NCBI RefSeq assembly: GCF_964204865.1 | Contig: NC_135255.1 | Span: forward strand, 15,467,135 to 15,531,134 | Direction of reading: 5' to 3' | DNA: 64,000 nucleotides | Origin: Styela clava | Taxonomy: Eukaryota; Chordata; Ascidiacea; Stolidobranchia; Styelidae | Part shown: one piece after another, positions 1 to 15,100 of the stretch | Layout: the number at the start of each line of letters is the position of its first letter | How positions within the stretch are numbered: position 1 is the stretch's first letter | The notes under the pieces: model-generated | What the model saw: the letters and a program-made list of their open reading frames with translations, nothing else | Databases searched by the model: none | What the model was told of the DNA's origin: nothing | Program-made: the position numbers and the translations under genes

Positions 1-158
1 GTTTTCGCATTTTGAAATGATCTGTTTGTTGTGAATACATTGTGTAGTCTCAATTAATAACATCTATTTTTGTATATAAAGTTGATATAGAATAGAATTG
101 GCTCCATACATCTTATTTGTTCGTTTTTATATTGCCAATGTAATGTTTTGTCTTTCAG

Positions 159-3100
159 TTCCTGGAGACTACAGACCAGAGACGCCGAATACGAGTCCAA
201 CTGCTGGGTTACTTGATAATGAGGTAATATTAACTTTTTTTATTATAGCATTTCTTACACATCTAACATTAAGGTTCGCCTGTTTTTATTATTTACTAGA
301 AATTGGATTTTCGTACTTCTCATCTCTTATCATTATACTTTGTCATTCATTTTGGTTGTACTTCATAAATTGTGTGAGTTTTTGTAGGCAGTTTAGGTTC
401 AATACAGTAGTCAATTTGTGGTTGAAGTGTAATAAATCTATATATCAGACAATCATCTCAACTTTAAAGTTGCTCCTACTAAATGCATTTGTCAGCCTAG
501 CCCAGACATGCCTTATACTTCAATTAGATGTAATTGTGTCAGCTGTACTGACTGAATTATATAGATAATGGTTATTCAAAAATTGGTTTTTGAATAAGTA
601 GAGAATTGTTCAGAATGAATGTGTGAGTAACATTCAGAATAGTGTTCAAAAAATCATCAACTTTATAGAATCTTATAAAATACATGAGATTAAAATACAT
701 TATTCTCATCTTTTCACAGGAGGGTCCTGCTGTCAATAATTTCACAACAGACAACAAACCATCTTCAACCTCGAGCTCACAATCTAGCGGTTCAATGCCT
801 GGCAAATTAAACCCAGATCTTGTCAACAAGGTGGCGTCAGTGATCCAGGGAAAACCACGGGTAATATGACGCTATAATATGTGTATGATATATAAATATA
901 AACTCTGAAATATTGTCACTATGTTACCAGGTCTTTACCCTCGTGGTGACTAATAACCCTAGTATACGCTATATACGGGGCTTTATTTGGAGGGAACATT
1001 GAATGACGAATGATAAAAATCATTATGTCAATTTTTTTCTTCCTATATAATTGAATTGCATTAGCCTGTAATTTCAATATAGACATTAACTGTTTAATTT
1101 TTTTTTAAAAACATGGTCAATAAGAGTCTTTAATAGCCCTGGTATGCACAAACCACAGAGATTGGATGAAATTTGTAACCATTGTCTTAATTGTTTTCCT
1201 TGCTATAAAATTGAATTACATTATTAACTAAATAGGCCTGGCAATGGACGGATAAAGAGAGCTAAAGGCAGTCATAATAACAAGTGTGCAACATGACTTT
1301 TGAATCGATCTAAATGGCTGTTTGAGCTTCTAATCGCTGTTTTTGAATAAATATTTTGGATGAGAGTGACATGATTCGAAATGCGAAATTTTGACATTTT
1401 ACATAAAAATGAGATTTCAAAAAATTCCAAGTTTTGAAAAATTTTATAACCATTAAGCAGTTTTTCGTCTATTTCAAGATTTATTTTCAGCATAGTGAAC
1501 CTGTGTTTTTTAAGGGAACATTCATTAGAATTGAATACTATTGAAAATTTACCCCAATTCAACAAGATATTTCATTTCATTTTATCCTTTTGTTTCAGTC
1601 CAAGTCTCAACAACTTTTTCATCAAAAAAGTTTCACAGAAGGAGTTACAGATTTCAATCCTCCATACATGGTTTTTGATCCCAAAAAGACAGGTCAAAGG
1701 GTGCTGCCTCAATTAGATCTTCCTACAGGACAGAAAAACGATACAAAAGATTCAGGGTAAGCACTTAATAACAATGTTTTCATGTTTTTATTTGGGATTT
1801 TCTAGGGAGTACTCTTTGATTGTTTTAGTGTCTGAGGACTTAGAAAGATGAAACCTGAAAAATCTGTGTTGAGTAAATAAAAAAAAATTTTTTGGGGGGG
1901 GGATTTTTTACCTTGCCTAACTTTTTAATGAAATTCTTTGATAAATGTTGTTTCAAACTACGATTTTAGAATCATAAATTATCTAAACATCAAAAACATA
2001 GTAACTCTGATGCTTTCTCGTGGTTTTTGCACATTTTTGTCACGTTTTTTTGCTGAATTTTTGCGATTTTTGTCAGGTTTTATATAATCGGTTAAATGTA
2101 ATTGCCATAATTAAATAATCGGGAGACATTATTCCTGCTTCTATATTGGGTATTAAATCTTGTTTGTAGTACGAAATACGCTTTCGTAACCTAACCTTAT
2201 AATACTGTTTTCTCTTATTGAATTTCTTTACTCACAGCCATCAATCTATTCAATCTGCCGCATCTCCGCACAGCCTGTCCAAATTTTTTCATTCCAAACA
2301 CGGTGCTTCCACTAGCGCTCTCAGTAGTGTTATTACTCGACGTCCAACACCATATAAACAATCGAAGAAAACTCCGCTGAAAGGTGCTGACGATTCAGGG
2401 GATTCAAGCACCAATGGAAATCATAGAAGTAACAGATACTCTACTGCTGGCATTCTAGAATCCAAATTGGACGTGGAACATCACAATGCTGTAAGTTGTT
2501 AATGTGATTGTCTTTACTAAAAGTACAGCAAGCATATATAGCATATAGTATATGTATCTGACTGATTTGAAGTACAGTTTTGAATGAATTGTTTTTAGCA
2601 GTACACATGTAACTTAAAATTTTAAAAATCCAAATACATTCAGAATTTGGTCAACCTGGGCATCAAAAATATCGTTTATTATTAATTTTACTTTTCTAAT
2701 ATTCAGACTCGTTTTAAATAATTTTAGTTGTTTATTGGTGCAATTAATGATGTTGGAAGTTCCGGGGTGGTAATTTCCCTCGCTTGGACAAAGTGTTTTT
2801 AACATGATTGCTGACTTACAACTCGGAGTTTATCAAGAAAACCCCTGAACTGCAAGAAAACCAAACATTGATAATATAAACCTTGGCGTTTTCGAGCCTT
2901 CTCGAAGCATTTGTTAAAAATGCTAGGTCAACTCAATCCTCGAGTTACTGTTGCACCATTGAAGATCTGAAAATCTCTACCCAAAAATACAACTGTTTTT
3001 GGGGAGTTACTCTGACTCCAGGATCAATAAAAACATGCAAAACCCTGACTCCATTGCCCTGCTATCTATAATTGAACTAACCATCCAGTTTTCTTGATTT

Positions 3101-6100
3101 GTTTATTTTTCAGTATCAAGTTTATTGTAATATAGAGTTTATCAAGTTAAAATAGGACAGAATTAATCTGAAGTTCTAAATATGGTGTTGAGTCTGAACT
3201 ATCCTGAACCTTAACAGCCAACAGTTATAATTTCCCTTAGGAATCAGCAAACCTCGTAGTTTTGTCTGCTCCCTTGTAATTTGATTTTACGTTCAATATT
3301 TTTGGCTGCAAAGTGTACTTTGAGAAATGACATTGAATATAAATTATTATCACCATCTTATGCTAACTTTGTGATATAAAATTTCTCATATAGGCGTAAT
3401 ATTATCATAGCTATTTCTTACAGGGTATGAGGCGAGGAACCAGTCATGAACTGTTGCATCCTGGTATGGCAGGTTATCGTGAGTTTACATCAGCTTATAC
3501 TCCCAAAGAAGAAAAACTTATGAAACAAAAAGCAAAAGACGAAGAGAAGAAACGCAAGGATGAGGAAAAACGAAGAGTGAGTAACCTTTATTGAACACTT
3601 GTGTGGGATTTTATCACCAACTTCCGATTATTATATGAGTCATATTTTAACATACCTTGATTATGTTCGAGCCGATGTAAGAAACTATGTGGAATATGTT
3701 GCTTTGCATTATAAATAGCCGTATGCTGTATAAATATCTACTAGTCAAGTGGATATGTTTTCATTATGTAGTGATATGCTCCTGCTTGCTATAATTCAGT
3801 TATACACAACATCATCAATATAGGAGCTGCAGAATCGATCCATCTAGCTGTATAAAAAAATATATGTATATTTACTTTAGCCAATTAGCTATGTTTTTAA
3901 TATATAGTATTAGGATAGATGGAGTTTCTGAAGTATTTGTAAACAGGCACTTTTCAATGGTAATAATTATTTTAATAACAATGACTCGCATAGAATAGTT
4001 TTCAGTTTTTGTACTTAATTTTTGTAAGCATCTTGTCAGTATTGGTCTAGAAAAGTGATTTTTTTGACCAAGATTTTTTTTTATATAAAATGATGCCTTT
4101 GGTGATGCTATCAATAATATGACATAGATTAAAGTTTGTATAACGTCAGCTTGGATGGAATCTAATTAGAAAACATCTTCAATTTGTGTATGATACACTC
4201 AACTTGAATGTCATTACAGTAATTATATTTTAATATAGAATTGGATTGAATATGAAGTGGAAGCCATGATTATATAGGCCATAGGGACAAGGACCAGTCC
4301 ATAAAGTCTTGAAATTTTCAAAATTGCAATAGGAATTCATCAATACCTTATAGAAGTAAAAATACTTGAACAATTTCTGATTAATTAAAACCAAAAAACA
4401 AACCTGGTTATCATTATATTGATTTCATAACAAACTTGAAATTGTAAAGGAATTTTATGGACGCCCTGTATATTTATTTCTTGTGCTTCTGCATATCAAA
4501 TTTGCTTGTCGTATTTCGTGAAAGCAATCAATTGTAAACACTAGCACTCGAGTATCAAATGCCGACCTAATGGCATAATTCTCCTTATTCTCACTTTGTA
4601 ATTTATTTCAATTGCATTGAATTGCGGGCATACATGCATGCGACACAATTAGGAAGGAAATAGGAAGCCGTCAAATACAGGAAATAAGTCTCTTTGAATA
4701 TCTTATGACTGCGTTGTTATAAGCTTCTGCATGCATTTGCTATTACATTGTCAGTGAAGTGTTGTAGTCTGTATGTTAGAATTTAAGCAGCAATACATTC
4801 ATTATGCATAGCCTACTGGTTATTTTTAAGGAATATTTATATGTCATGTTGTTGAAATGTGGAGTTTGCTTTTATATATACTGGGTTTCAGTTGGAAATA
4901 GAGTCAAAGAGAGAGACATATATACATCTACTCGTTGTTTTTATTCATTTTCTATTCTTAATTATCTCATTACTATAATTCATAGTCATGTCCTATTTTA
5001 TGACCACATACATAATATAAGGAATAGTATAAACCAGAATAGTAGAAAGAATTTAAATTCTTAGCTTATTAACTTAATGTTACATTGAATTTGTACTTTT
5101 TGGAAATTCTCACATTAAAATTGAATGTCCAAAATTTGAATATTACACAAAATTTTGGTATGAAATGTCTAGTTTTAGTAAAATAATAAGGTAATCTCCA
5201 ATAATTAATTTGTAGAAAAATTTATTAAGTAAAATATGGCATATAACAAGATTTTGCAGACAATTGAATTATGCTAAATAATTAAAATTGGAGTAACACA
5301 AACATTTTTTTCATTATTATTATTATTATTAGTTATTCATTTTTATGATTAACAATTTCATGATTTCAATGCAACACGTTTTTTTTATTTCCAATATATT
5401 TTCTTTAATTAAATACTTTGAATTACTTTTTATTTTTGTTGTGATCAAATTCTTTGGACCGACCAATATAGACATGACCTATGTTTAAACAAGATTCAAT
5501 ATGGTTTACCCATTGACATTAGTATTTGAATTCGCTGTCAATATAACACTAGCACATCTCTTGGTAAACAAAATCTGTGTGCTTAATATCTTTTACTGAA
5601 GGGACGAGATGTAACATTTATTGAGGGCAGGTGATAAAGGTACTCCTTGTTAAAATTTTAGCTCAGACGGGAATTCAAGATTTTTTTAGATGGTAATCGA
5701 GTTAATATTGAGCGTTTTAAAGGTTGCCATTCCCTTATTTTTTGCGTCAAGATGTCTACCCTTTGGGTGGGTTCAATCATGATCGTCTGGTTTGTATTTT
5801 GAGCAGATGTTTTGAAAATTCAACAGATTACAAAAAAAAATAGGATTAGTAATGGCTGTTGATTTCAAACCTCAACAGCATAAATGCATTTGCTTAACTA
5901 TTGTTTCATTCTACTCAATTTTTTAAAAAATTTATCCAACTGTATATGTAAAATTGGTCTATAGCGAAATTGAATCTGTCAATTTTTTTTTTAATTCAAA
6001 AATTTGGACATCTTATTGGCATCATATTATACTCAAAATTTTAAAAGTTTGCAAGATTTAATAAATTTGTCTTCAACTCAATGATTTTGCTGATTGATAG

Positions 6101-9100
6101 GTCTAAAATAGTATAATTTAGTACAAATGGCTAAAGAATTGTAAAATACCTAATTGCCCTTATCGACACCTCAAAACCAAACAGTGCTAAGTCCACTTTT
6201 CCAAAAAATGACATTTTTCAATTGCTGATTTTCCTGGACTTAGCTCTACATTTTGGTCTATTTGCCTTATCTCTAGGTGCTCTAGATCTCAAGACAGCTA
6301 TGGACATACCCTGCTTTTTTTAGGGCATTTGAGAACTAAACAGAGCTGTGTCTACTATAGTGGACTTAGCTCTGGATAACTGCATTGTAAGTTGGGACTA
6401 AGTCCGTTTTTTTGGACATAGCTCCTCTCAAAAAATATAATACAAAGCGCTAAGTCCATACCAGCCTCTATAAAAACATAATAAAAGGGCCCTAAGTCCA
6501 ATAAAATTGTTTCTGGTCCAGAAAATTGAGAGCCAAAAAGGGTTAAGTCCAAAAAAAAAACCCCCAAAAAAAATTGGGGCGGAGCACAAATTTTTTTATA
6601 CCATCTAAATATGGCCTTCATTGTAACTTTGGTGGACCATAAAAACTAGACATCCTCGATGTAAGGTATTAGAGAAATAAGAAAAAGAAACAAAAAAAAA
6701 ACGTTTTTTGCGTTTTTCTCAAAACTAGAAAAATGGACTTAGCCCAATTTGGATTTCATGCGTCGTTATATAGATAACACTTAACGTAATTGACCAATCT
6801 GTCCATACACGAAAACATGTCTACATTCAAATTGATCTTCTAATATTAAAATCCTAAAAAACTATTAAAAAATATCAATACATATTCACCAATAACATGA
6901 TGTCATTGTTTTCATCATTCATCAAAATGTCAAACATTTCCTGAGATGGCGTTTGTGACGCAATCAAATGCACCTTCACAAATTGTTTTGGTTCGCTGCC
7001 ATGTTTCTTCTTCACGCAGTAAGTAGTTAATTTTTTTGGCAAATGTAGCATTTCATGTTTTTATGGGACTTTTGTATATTACATACATATCTGAATATTG
7101 CATATTGATAAGAAATTGTGTTCTGAATAGAAGATTGTTTTTAAATGCTGATCGAAGATTTCAGAAAGAAAGTTTGAAGAAATTCAGTTCATTTTACTGA
7201 TTTATAAATAATAAAAAATATTATTATAAATAGGAATATCATATTATATGTCACTTTATTCTGAATTTAGTCTTCGATTGATGTTTTATTAGTTTTTTTA
7301 CTCAGAAAGTAATGTACAATGTAACTTAATAACTAAACATAGGAAATAATTTTTTGTCATAAACTGTTGCATAGTTAATTTTGATTAAGTAATTGCTAAT
7401 TGTTATTTAGTGTGTCTTGAAGATGTCAAATGTATTCATATAGATTAGAAACGTGGTCATGGCAATACAGTGAAATAATTTAATTTATTAATTGGGATGC
7501 TGAGTTTGAATACTAAATACAAGGGAGTACCGTAATAGACGTTAGGACAAAATTGAAGGTATTTTTAGATGAGTGCACTTGTGTTCAATATGTATTATAT
7601 ACCTCTCGCTATACAATTGCGGTCTGATGAAATCCCAATTATACTGGCTTGTGTATTCTGAATTTTGTGAAAGGATTAATCTCAGTTTTAATTTTGCAAG
7701 CATTATACTTTCAGTTTTATGTAGCCTAGTTATTATCAGATTGTTTTAGAAATTGTGATTCTTGCTGGAGTATTTAATAATATAGGGTTATCTATAATGG
7801 ATGTTATGTTTCATACTATCTCATGCTATTGTATCAAATATGTTAAAATGTTTTTATTTTAACAAAGATCTGAATTTAGTCCGAATTATTCATATTTTAT
7901 GCATGCCTTCTAAAGAAACCATGCACGGGACAAATTTATTACTGCTATTACCTAAAATATTTCGAAGATACCTTTTTTGGTTAGGCACTGTCGCTTCACT
8001 GTTTAATTATACTATATAATCTTATTATTTAGGGATTAGGGGTTTATGGGGGTGAACTTAGTACGAGACCCAACCTGTTGTATTTTTTTCAGTTTGGATT
8101 TTTCTCATGAATGAACAGTGCTTGCTACCATAAGTGGTAACAAAGCTGGGGTCTTTAGAAGTGAAACTGTATACTAGAGTCAGTTTGACTTTGAGATTGA
8201 GTCGCTCATATTGTTGGATCAATAATATGCCAGGTTGAAGATGTTTAATTGGAATTTATATCTACCTCTAGTTGTCTAGGAATGTGTGCTTTTAAACACA
8301 ATAATTCAGTTGAATTTTTCAAGTTACCTAATATGGCCCACTAGTTGGAAGGTTATAATCATATTTTGTATTGTTTCAAATCAATATAGCAAGTATGAGA
8401 GAGAATTAGTTTCAATTTTTAGGCTGTTCATATTTAAACTTTGATAATAAAGGGGTATTTTAAAAATATTGTTACTTCTGTCATACCCAAGCAAGAATAC
8501 AAACATGATAATGGCAAGAAGCTTAGCTGCGCCATAATAAATTAAAATAATATATTGACATGAGCATATTCAAAAAATTTAAATAAATAAACTGACAAGA
8601 GAAAAAATTTCAATTAAATGTATTAGTAAGCAATCTCTTGCATCTCTTGTATGTATTTCACTGCTCAGATTCAAAAATTTTATTCAAACATGATTTTTGT
8701 TTCAATATCTTTAGCTGCTATAGGTATTTTTATTCAAATTCATTTAGTGAGGTTTGATTGGTCAGAGGTATTTTGTAGTCCCTTTTCTAATTTATCACAT
8801 TCAATTTAATTAAAACCTCTTGGTGCAATACTAATCAATAAGCACTTATTGTCTTTGATTGATTTTCTAGTTAGCAATCAAGCTTGAACTAACAATAGCC
8901 CTTGTGTATTTTAATGTACTATTGATTAAATTTGCATATATGCTAACCACCTAGTTAATGCTGACATCAATGTTCAATCAAATTAAGATGTCTTTACGTC
9001 TTTCTCGAAGATGAAATAAAAGTTATTATGTCATATCACCAGGTCATGCACGTTGTTGCGCAGGAAACGTGTCATTTCACGATTAAATTTTTGGACTTTT

Positions 9101-12100
9101 TCGATTGCCGACACGTTTTAGACGGATTTGCAGAAAAATCCCGAGAATTTCATTTGTGATACTCGTCATGTAGAAATCTTTTGAGAAGGATGACGTTTTT
9201 GAAGCATGACGTTGATGTGCTTGAGCGGTATTCGTGAGGGTTGTTTGGACAGTAGATATTTTTTTAATAATTTTGGACGTGATTATGTTTATGGATTGGG
9301 GTTTTTATATGGTTTCAATTCATAGGTTCAGAATCTGGTTCTATTTAGGTCCGTTTTATTGTGGTTGCTCATTTGAAAAAAATATTTGTTGTAATCTTTT
9401 GTATATATGTTATTAATATTCAAAACGTGAACTGTAAATTTGGAACTAAAATAATTTAACAATAAGAAATTGAAGGTATTTTAATGTGATCAGTGTTGTT
9501 TCAAGATTTTACCTGATTGAATCCTTTTCTTAATTTTGTAACCAATGATATTATGAATGCGCATGAGCATAACTGTGCCCTTATATCTAATTCAAAATTG
9601 AATTTGTTCAGCAAAACGGGCTTATACCAATTACTTTTTATCATGTTAATATTGTAATACAGACTACCAAGGATATATTCACCAGGACTTTATTTTCGTT
9701 ATGACAGCTTTAACAAATGCCAGGATAATCTGTCATTACCAGATGATGTGTTTAATATGATAGTGAACACTCATTTATTGCGACTCAAAATAGTTTTGTG
9801 GCCGGACGATTTGTCAGTCTCAAGAGAATGCCATACCAGTTACAGAAGCAAATATGCATTACCATGGCCGATAGGAATGCACGCTGCTGTTTTTTTATTC
9901 TAGCGCTTTCTTTAGCTGTTTGATATATGTCAGGGTTATTCATGGATTCGAAGTCTTTAAGTAATGTTCAAAGTAAGGTTCAGGTATGTTTTAGCTTATG
10001 CAGGAAGGATATGAAGTATCGATGCTCTTATTCCTGGTTATATAATGAGTTTCAGAAGCGCACGTTGGATGTTGTTACATTATTTATAGTAGTTGAGGAA
10101 TACTTTATCGACAATGCTTAGAATAGATCACTGTCTTTATATGGTGAGAAAAGTTACTCTGCGTCATATCGTGAATGCGCTTTGTCGCATGTCACAAGAA
10201 CAATCAAATTTAGTGAAATCATTGATTTAAATATGAGGAAATGGTTCAATCTTTCAAGGCCTCTTTGGCTGTGTACTTGACAAGACGATAGGATACCTTG
10301 TTTGTGTTCATGTATTAGAAATTGCGCAAAAGTTTTCTCTCGCAAAATATAATACTACACCAGGATATCGTCTTGTCCTTTCTCAAATAACCTTCCTTTT
10401 TCAAATCGACTTCGCTTGTCTATTTAAAGTTGCAAAATGAATAATTTATATCGGTTACTCGTTTCTTACAAGCTCCAAAGTGAAGTTGAGTCATCGTCTA
10501 TTCTCTCCTTAGATTCAGCGTTAAAAGTACTTATCTTAAATCAAGTGCGAAAAAAAATGACAAACTTGTGCTCTCGAAGAATTACAATGCTGTAGTTATT
10601 CAGTTATAAGAGTATTTTCTTGTAACGATGCTAGTAGTGCCGGTGCGATTAGTACTGTTTTAAATTTATTTAGACATCTTACATGAGATAACCAAGGAAA
10701 ATTCATTTCTAAATGAAATAATGTACTATTAGTATTCTATTTAGTCTGTGTTAAAGTTTCATGGTGTATTGAAAAGAATTTATGATTGTAATAATTTCAA
10801 AGTATAAACTAGTTGAAAGTAGAAATTGGACAATATCATAGATTATGGAGAAAGTATAATAGTGATTTAGCCATATACATTTCCATTATATTTTATAAAA
10901 TCAAGGTATTTGGTCGACATAATCTACTGTTTTTTAGAGGCCATTAGAATGAAATCTTATACACAGAAATGCCTTAGGATTATAGTTATTTTTAGTTGAG
11001 ATTGAATTCTGGTATTTAGTGTCGTATTATTGTTATGTTACCACGATAAAAAATCAATATCTATTTTCATGTTTCGTCATTTTCTTCGATCAATCGTGGA
11101 CTATATTTATTGTGTGCACATTCCGGTATCAGTCACATTTATTATTTTGGCTGTTAGATTATGATACACTTACACTTTATCGTGAGTCTATCCATATCAT
11201 CATGTGAAACTAATGATGAATTGTCAGCCGATGGAAATGTGTAGAGCAATATTGTTTTGCCAGTATACAAATTTGCGAAATGGGAATTTATTTTTATTTG
11301 AATATAGTGAATTGTATATCAATATTTCAATAATGTATTTCTTGAAAATTTACCACAATATTTCCAGGTATTTCCAAATTTTGTATGAAATTAAGTCAAA
11401 TAAAATATTTAAGATAGAATTATCATCAGTTTATTTTAATTTTAGATACTAAAGAATAGTTATGAAGAAGTAATTCCCTTACGATAGTCAAGTTGTCTGC
11501 TTCCTTTTGACGTCATGTAAATATTTTTATAAATGTGGATTTGTGTTTCAAAACAATTTCTATTATATAGGAGGCCTACATGTAGACCTCACATGGCTAT
11601 TACCACACAATATATTTTTTCAATCAGTATCTCGAAACCTATATAGGTAATTAAGAGTAGTGTATATACCTAACTACTGCTCTTTTCTCTTTGCCTATGT
11701 GTTAGTGTGTCCATTTATATTGACAAGATACTGTATCTAGAATAAAAACAGCTTTTTGAGTCACACTTTCGCAAATTTAGAGTAGCGTATTCGTATCATT
11801 CCTTTATATGTCAGTCAGTGGATTCATATGCACTGACTGCAAGGATACTGTGGCAAAAATCGAAACGCCTTGAAATATCCTGTGAAAGTTTGATGCAGGA
11901 TTCTTGAACCACTGAATATTCTGAGTACTGTTACTTGTAACGTCATCTGTAGTCCAAAGTTCTGCTGTTCTTGTAATACGCCTAAATATCCCTTATTTGG
12001 GGATTCTACTCGTAATGGAACAAGTATCGTTCACTAGGGGAGGCGCTAACTATGTGATAATCAAACTTTGTACCAGATTCATGCTGTAGTCATCACATTA

Positions 12101-15100
12101 ATTACTCTGTCATAAGAGTTGATAACTCTGACTAATCCAAAAAGTCAACTATCTGAATTCATAAACCGCTCACAGAGAATAGAACTATGAATATAAGGTA
12201 GAGTGTCATCGTATGAACAGCTTCATTCAGAAAAATATCTGTTTCAATATTTTAAGTTTTTTAATAAGATAGCAACTAGTTAATCTGGGTGGCATCACTT
12301 TGTTTATAATATTCTAGCATGGAGAATGGCGCTTGGTTTTTGCTAATGAGTATATTGCCACACAATGTTTCAATTAGTCTCGAACGCTAACAAATGTCTG
12401 CCTGTATTTCAGACAAATTTTGTTAAATTCATTGATCAGAAAATGAGTAACACTCTGGTTTGGCTGTAGAGGTGTCTGATATTTATAGGTCTGATATCAT
12501 GTGGTCTACCACAGCAAATTTTCAGTCACATTTTTCAAATGTTAAATCATTGTCCAGTTATATAAAGTAACTCAGATAATACGGTAATTAGTAACAGCCT
12601 TCGTTATATTTTTATAAAATATTTTGTTTATTTTTATACTCGCTATGATGTTTTTCTTTCAGCCCACATATATGACTTCGTTTCCTTATTTTGATTGATG
12701 GCTGCAGGCCACCATATCTTGCGAAATTATTTTCTCGTAATTTTAGTCAGTCAACCATGGATTTCAGACAGTCAGATCAGACTACTAGCATGAGCTGTCA
12801 AGATTTTTTAAAATCTCGTTTCTACTAGATATGGATTTGAAACACGGAACAGTGCGTCATTCTATGTATTAGGAAGTCTTTACAACTGTATTTCTTCCTG
12901 ATAGTTGCATATGGAGTTTTTTTTAAATATATGAACAATTTCAAAAACTTGTTAAAATCTTGTAAAATGTAAAGCTTCCCACGTTAATTGTTGTATAGCA
13001 CAGATACATTCTTTGTAGTATGGTATCATTCATACATTTACTCTAGAGATTTGAGTCTGACTGAAAGCTTTGCATTGATATTGTCTATTTACTAATTAGG
13101 TTGATGATGTAAACTCATCTACTGCCAATAACTTTCAAGAATATACGTGAGGCAGGCAAGCATTAGTGTATGTATATACCTAGGTATTTATGTAGTTTAT
13201 TATATTAACGAAATGGTGTGGTTTAAGGTTTATACAGGCAACAGGCATATTTAAATGGTCTCTTTTGTCGGTAGTGGTTCTGTGCTTGATTATGTGTATT
13301 TGTAGATAACCTATGATGCATAAACTTCAACGAGTTCTAGAGAAAATATGTGAATAATTTTCAGAAAAAAAGTTTCAGATTTCAAGTATAATATTTTGTG
13401 AAATTTTGAAGAGAAATATCATTTTTGTAAGTTATTGACTTATATCTTAGTTTTTCATATTACCTCTATTCCAAGTTCTGAAATGATTTTTATAACTGTA
13501 GCTATCATAGTAGTAAATCGCGTGAAAATATATTTTTTCGACCTGGAATTTGTTATCAAAGTGCCGATGCTTTTTCACACTCTCTTTATTAATGTCTCAC
13601 TTTTATTAATTAGTCTTATGATACTGATGAATGTGATGATGCATCAATACTGCTTAGAATCATCATAAAACAGTCACATTTGACTTATTGTTTTTATATT
13701 AATAAGTGTAGTCATTCCAAAGGGACAGAAAGAACAAAGGAAGCGCAGTACAGATGATTTGAGGCAGTGGTTCCCAATCTTTTTTGTTGAATTCCCCCTT
13801 TGGCGTATTTTGAACTCGTTTTCTCCCTCACTATGCATAGAAACTATGTTATTTTTTTGAAATCTTCAGTGGATCTTTAGCTAGTGTTATGCACAAATCG
13901 CATTCCCGTTTTTAAACAGTTTGAGTAGTTTATAATGTGTGTATAAATAAGGAAGTATTCGTACCAAGATGACGCACAACCTGAACAACCTTAACCTGGT
14001 ACACATACCATCTTTGTACGAATACTGCGGGAGCACTTAAATAAGTAATATAGCAACAAAATAAACTAGAGAATACTACATCAAATACATAGTATAAGCC
14101 TCCCCAAGAACGACAAAATTTTTGAGGATTTCATCCCCAGTCGAAGAACATAGATTTAAGGGATTGTAGTTAATGTGTACATCAATAAAGTTTAAAGATC
14201 TTGAGATAATTATCTTTATATCAGAGAGCATATTGCTATACTAAGCAATGAATTATGATTCAAAATCTATGAAATTGAATTGAGTGTTAGAAAGTTAACT
14301 ATAGGTCAAGATACGTACTGAGAAAATCTTCACACTCGCGATACTTGGAAGTAATTCACTGCGGAAATTGGTCATCGTGTGTGTGTGTGAGTGAGCTACT
14401 AGGATTGTTGCAGCAGACCGGAGCTTAATATGCACTAGTTGCGCTTAGTGCATTGAAACAAATCCTTCATTGTTTCTGGGGAGAATCAAGTTGCTGTGAA
14501 TAGGATGAATGGAGAGAAAGAGAAGTGATTCAGTTTCAGATAGAAACTCTTTTCGAGTAATAGTTCAGAATCTGTTTGTTGTGATGTTTTTATTCACCAG
14601 CCGTCATTTATTACCTCAGTACTATTCAACTTAGCAATAGGTATAAAGAAAGGGAATAACTGTTGCGTCTATCACTACATTGAGAACAGAATGATGATTA
14701 CTTGCCGTAAATGTTTTCAATAACGATCGAATTTGATATTCTAATTGTGGTTTGCAATTCAGTCTTTGGGCTTTCACTATTTGTGACCACAACACTATCT
14801 ACATGACTTCACAAACCAGTTTAAAAATTGAGTATTGACTGTATTTTGAATTAGAGTAGTAATAATATATTATTTACCATTATTAAAAAGGTTAACTATC
14901 CTGGAAAATATTTTTCGAATAATTTCGAAAATCATATTTTGTACCATGATTCTGTCCACATATTTAATTAATCCGTTGCGGATGAGTATGAGAACAATTT
15001 CTGACTATATATGTATAATATTTATGACATTTACAGAGATTTCTTGTACCCTAATTCTATATTGTAATCGTATCTTAGTGTTGTCATAGTAACTGTTGTC

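Noticed and set aside
98-568. 156-aa ORF at the window start
   Set aside because: It reads through a good donor (GAG then GTAATA at 224) and consists mostly of hydrophobic intron translation. The real exon is 159-223.
6355-6621. 88-aa minus-strand ORF
   Set aside because: It translates the CTAAGTCC cluster and homopolymer runs.
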